64,000 bases of DNA from Rattus norvegicus (taxonomy: Eukaryota; Chordata; Mammalia; Rodentia; Muridae). The DNA is taken from positions 1 through 64,000 of the forward strand of contig NW_026947410.1 of assembly GCF_036323735.1 (NCBI RefSeq), given 5' to 3'. The notes beneath the pieces are model-generated. The model searched no databases and was not told the origin of the DNA. It saw only the letters and a program-made list of their open reading frames with translations. Made by a program: the position numbers and the translations under genes. Of the stretch, positions 62,385 through 64,000 are shown in pieces; positions within the stretch are counted from its first letter, which is position 1, and every line of letters starts with the position of its first letter.

Positions 62385-64000
62385 CATTGTTGGATATTTC
62401 CTGTTTACATTTCGAATGTTATTCCCCTTTCCAGGTTTCCAGTCCACAAGCCCCTTAACCCTTCCCCCTACCCTTCTATAAGGGAATTCACATCTCCACC
62501 CACAGCCTCCCCACACCTCCGCACATTCCCCTAAACTGGGGTCCAACCTTGTCAGAAGAAAAATTGTTTCTCATTCCATTGTTTCTCAGCAAGACCATCC
62601 TTTGCCACATGCAGTTGGAACCATGGGTCAGACCAAGTATATTCCTTCTGTTGTGGTTTGGTTCCTGGAAGCTCTGGTTTGTTGGCATTGATATTATTAT
62701 GGGGTTGCTAATCCCATCAGCACTTTCAATCCTTTCTCTAATTCCTCCAACTGGGGTCTGATTCTTGGTTCAGTGGTTTGCTGATGGCATTTGCCTCAGT
62801 TTTTGATATGCTCTGGCTATGTCTCTAAGTAAGGATCAATATCCAGTCATTGTCAGCCTGCACTTCTTAGCTTCATCCATCTTATCTTGTTTTGGTGCTG
62901 TATATGTATGGGCTACATGTGGGCCAGGCTCTGAACAGCAGGTCTTTCCAGTTATAAACTTTTCCTCTTATCCCATCCCATGGGCATTTTGGTTCCCTTT
63001 TTAAAGAAGGAGTGAAGCTTCTACATTTTGTTCATCCTTCTTGAGTTTCATGTGGTCTGTGTATTGCATGATGGGTAATTCAAGCTTTTCGAATAATATC
63101 TATTTATCAATGAAAGCATACCAAGTGTGTTTTTCTGTGATTGAGTAACCTCACTTAGCATGATAATTTCTAGTTCATAACATTTGCCTATGAATTTCAT
63201 GAAGTCATTGTTTGATATCTGAGTAATATTGTGAAGATGTACCACATTTCTGTATTCATTACTCTGTTGAAGGGCATCTGGGTTCTTTCCAGCTTCTGAC
63301 TATTTTTAATAAGGCTGCTATGAACATAGTCGAATATATTTCACTGTTGTATGTTGACTGTTGTATGTGTCATTTGGGGATATGCCCAAGAGAGTTATAG
63401 CTGGGTCCTTAGGTCATGGAATGTTCAATTTTCTGAGGAACCTTCAGAAGGGTTGTACTAGTCTCCAATCCAACCAAAAATTGAGGAGTGTTCTTGTTTC
63501 TCCACATCCTCACCAGCATCTGCTGTTACCTGAGATTTATATATTAGCCATTCTGAATGTTGGGAGGTGAAATCTCAGATTTGTTTTGATTTTAATTTCC
63601 TGATGACTAAGAATATTGAACATTTATTTAGTTGTTTTTTGGCCTTTTGATAACCTTCAGCTGAGAATGTTTTGCAACTCACTGTACCCCATTTTAATAG
63701 GGTATTTTTGCTTTCTAGAGTCTAACTTCTTAAGTTTATTGTGTATTTTGGATATTACCCACTATCAGATTTAGGATTGGTTAAAATTTTTCCCAATCTG
63801 ACAGTTGCAGTTTTGTCCAAATGACTATGTCTTTTGCCTTACAAAGCTTTGCTGTTTTATGGGGTCCTATTTATCAATTCTTGATCTTAGGGCATAAGTC
63901 ATTGGGGATTTGTTTAGGAAATTTTTCCACTGTACATGTGTTCAAGACTCTTCCCCAACTTTTCTTCTATTAGTTTGAGTGTATCTGGTTTGATGTGTAG
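62385..64000 (-). mobile_element. LINE-1, 3' part, cut by window edge
   Basis: Minus-strand L1. Its 3' UTR (62385 to about 63105) begins with the reverse complement of the terminal 'cattcgaaatgtaaa'-type sequence, followed by the ORF2 C-terminal part to the window edge. Words parallel those of the L1 at 22449-24500 ('gaagggcatctgggttcttt', 'tctccacatcctcaccagca'). Confidence 0.93.
63106..64000 (-). pseudogene. L1 ORF2 C-terminal fragment, partial
   Basis: C-terminal ORF2 sequence with multiple stops; the longest visible minus-strand piece is 63048-63245 (HNITQISNNDFMKFIGKC, SEVTQSQKNTLGM). It extends past the right edge. Decayed. Confidence 0.85.

Noticed and set aside
62039..62481. Frames coding for long poly-Gly (minus) and Pro/Leu-rich (plus) proteins
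   Set aside because: Direct translation of the CCT/TC/TA microsatellite; no flanking coding signal.

Overview
The window looks like rodent, most probably rat (Rattus), intergenic DNA. Four ID (BC1-derived) SINEs, a B1, and many L1 3' ends of rodent type, one of them a near full-length L1 with rodent-style 5' UTR monomers, support this. I find no intact protein-coding gene, no tRNA or rRNA gene, no CRISPR array and no bacterial feature. The longest open frames are pieces of broken L1 ORF2/ORF1, readings of microsatellites, or an unrecognised coding-like block. Nothing here supports a new functional system; the interest lies in the architecture.

Layout. (1) 1-1305: 3' part of a minus-strand L1, running off the left edge and head to head with a plus-strand L1 3' end. 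(2) 1722-9878: four tandem copies of a roughly 2.1-2.2 kb unit, each starting with a truncated L1 3' UTR and followed by about 1.5 kb of unrecognised sequence. (3) 9879-22748: left arm of a large inverted duplication. (4) 22449-29470: a near full-length but broken minus-strand L1 whose last 300 bp belong to the left arm. (5) 29471-31904: about 2.4 kb of unrecognised, degenerately repetitive, coding-like sequence. (6) 31905-40693: a second cluster of the same 2.1 kb unit in the same orientation, split by a roughly 4 kb minus-strand class II (ERVK-like) endogenous retrovirus without recognisable coding capacity. (7) 40694-53818: right arm, the reverse complement of the left. (8) 53819-62100: AT-rich sequence holding old L1 3' ends, two ID elements and microsatellites. 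(9) 62127-64000: a compound pyrimidine/AT microsatellite abutting another minus-strand L1 that leaves the right edge.

The two arms (about 12.9 and 13.1 kb, about 17.9 kb spacer) carry the same ordered content in mirror image: old L1 3' UTR, AT-rich DNA, B1, an unidentified 1.35 kb block, a 5'-truncated L1, a GC-rich block with a 22-bp minisatellite, and the 3' end of the large L1. Each arm is cut inside an L1 3' UTR at opposite ends, and each cut abuts the 2.1 kb tandem cluster. Later insertions found in only one arm (an ID on the left, a 270 bp L1 tail on the right) and clear divergence show the arms have been evolving separately.
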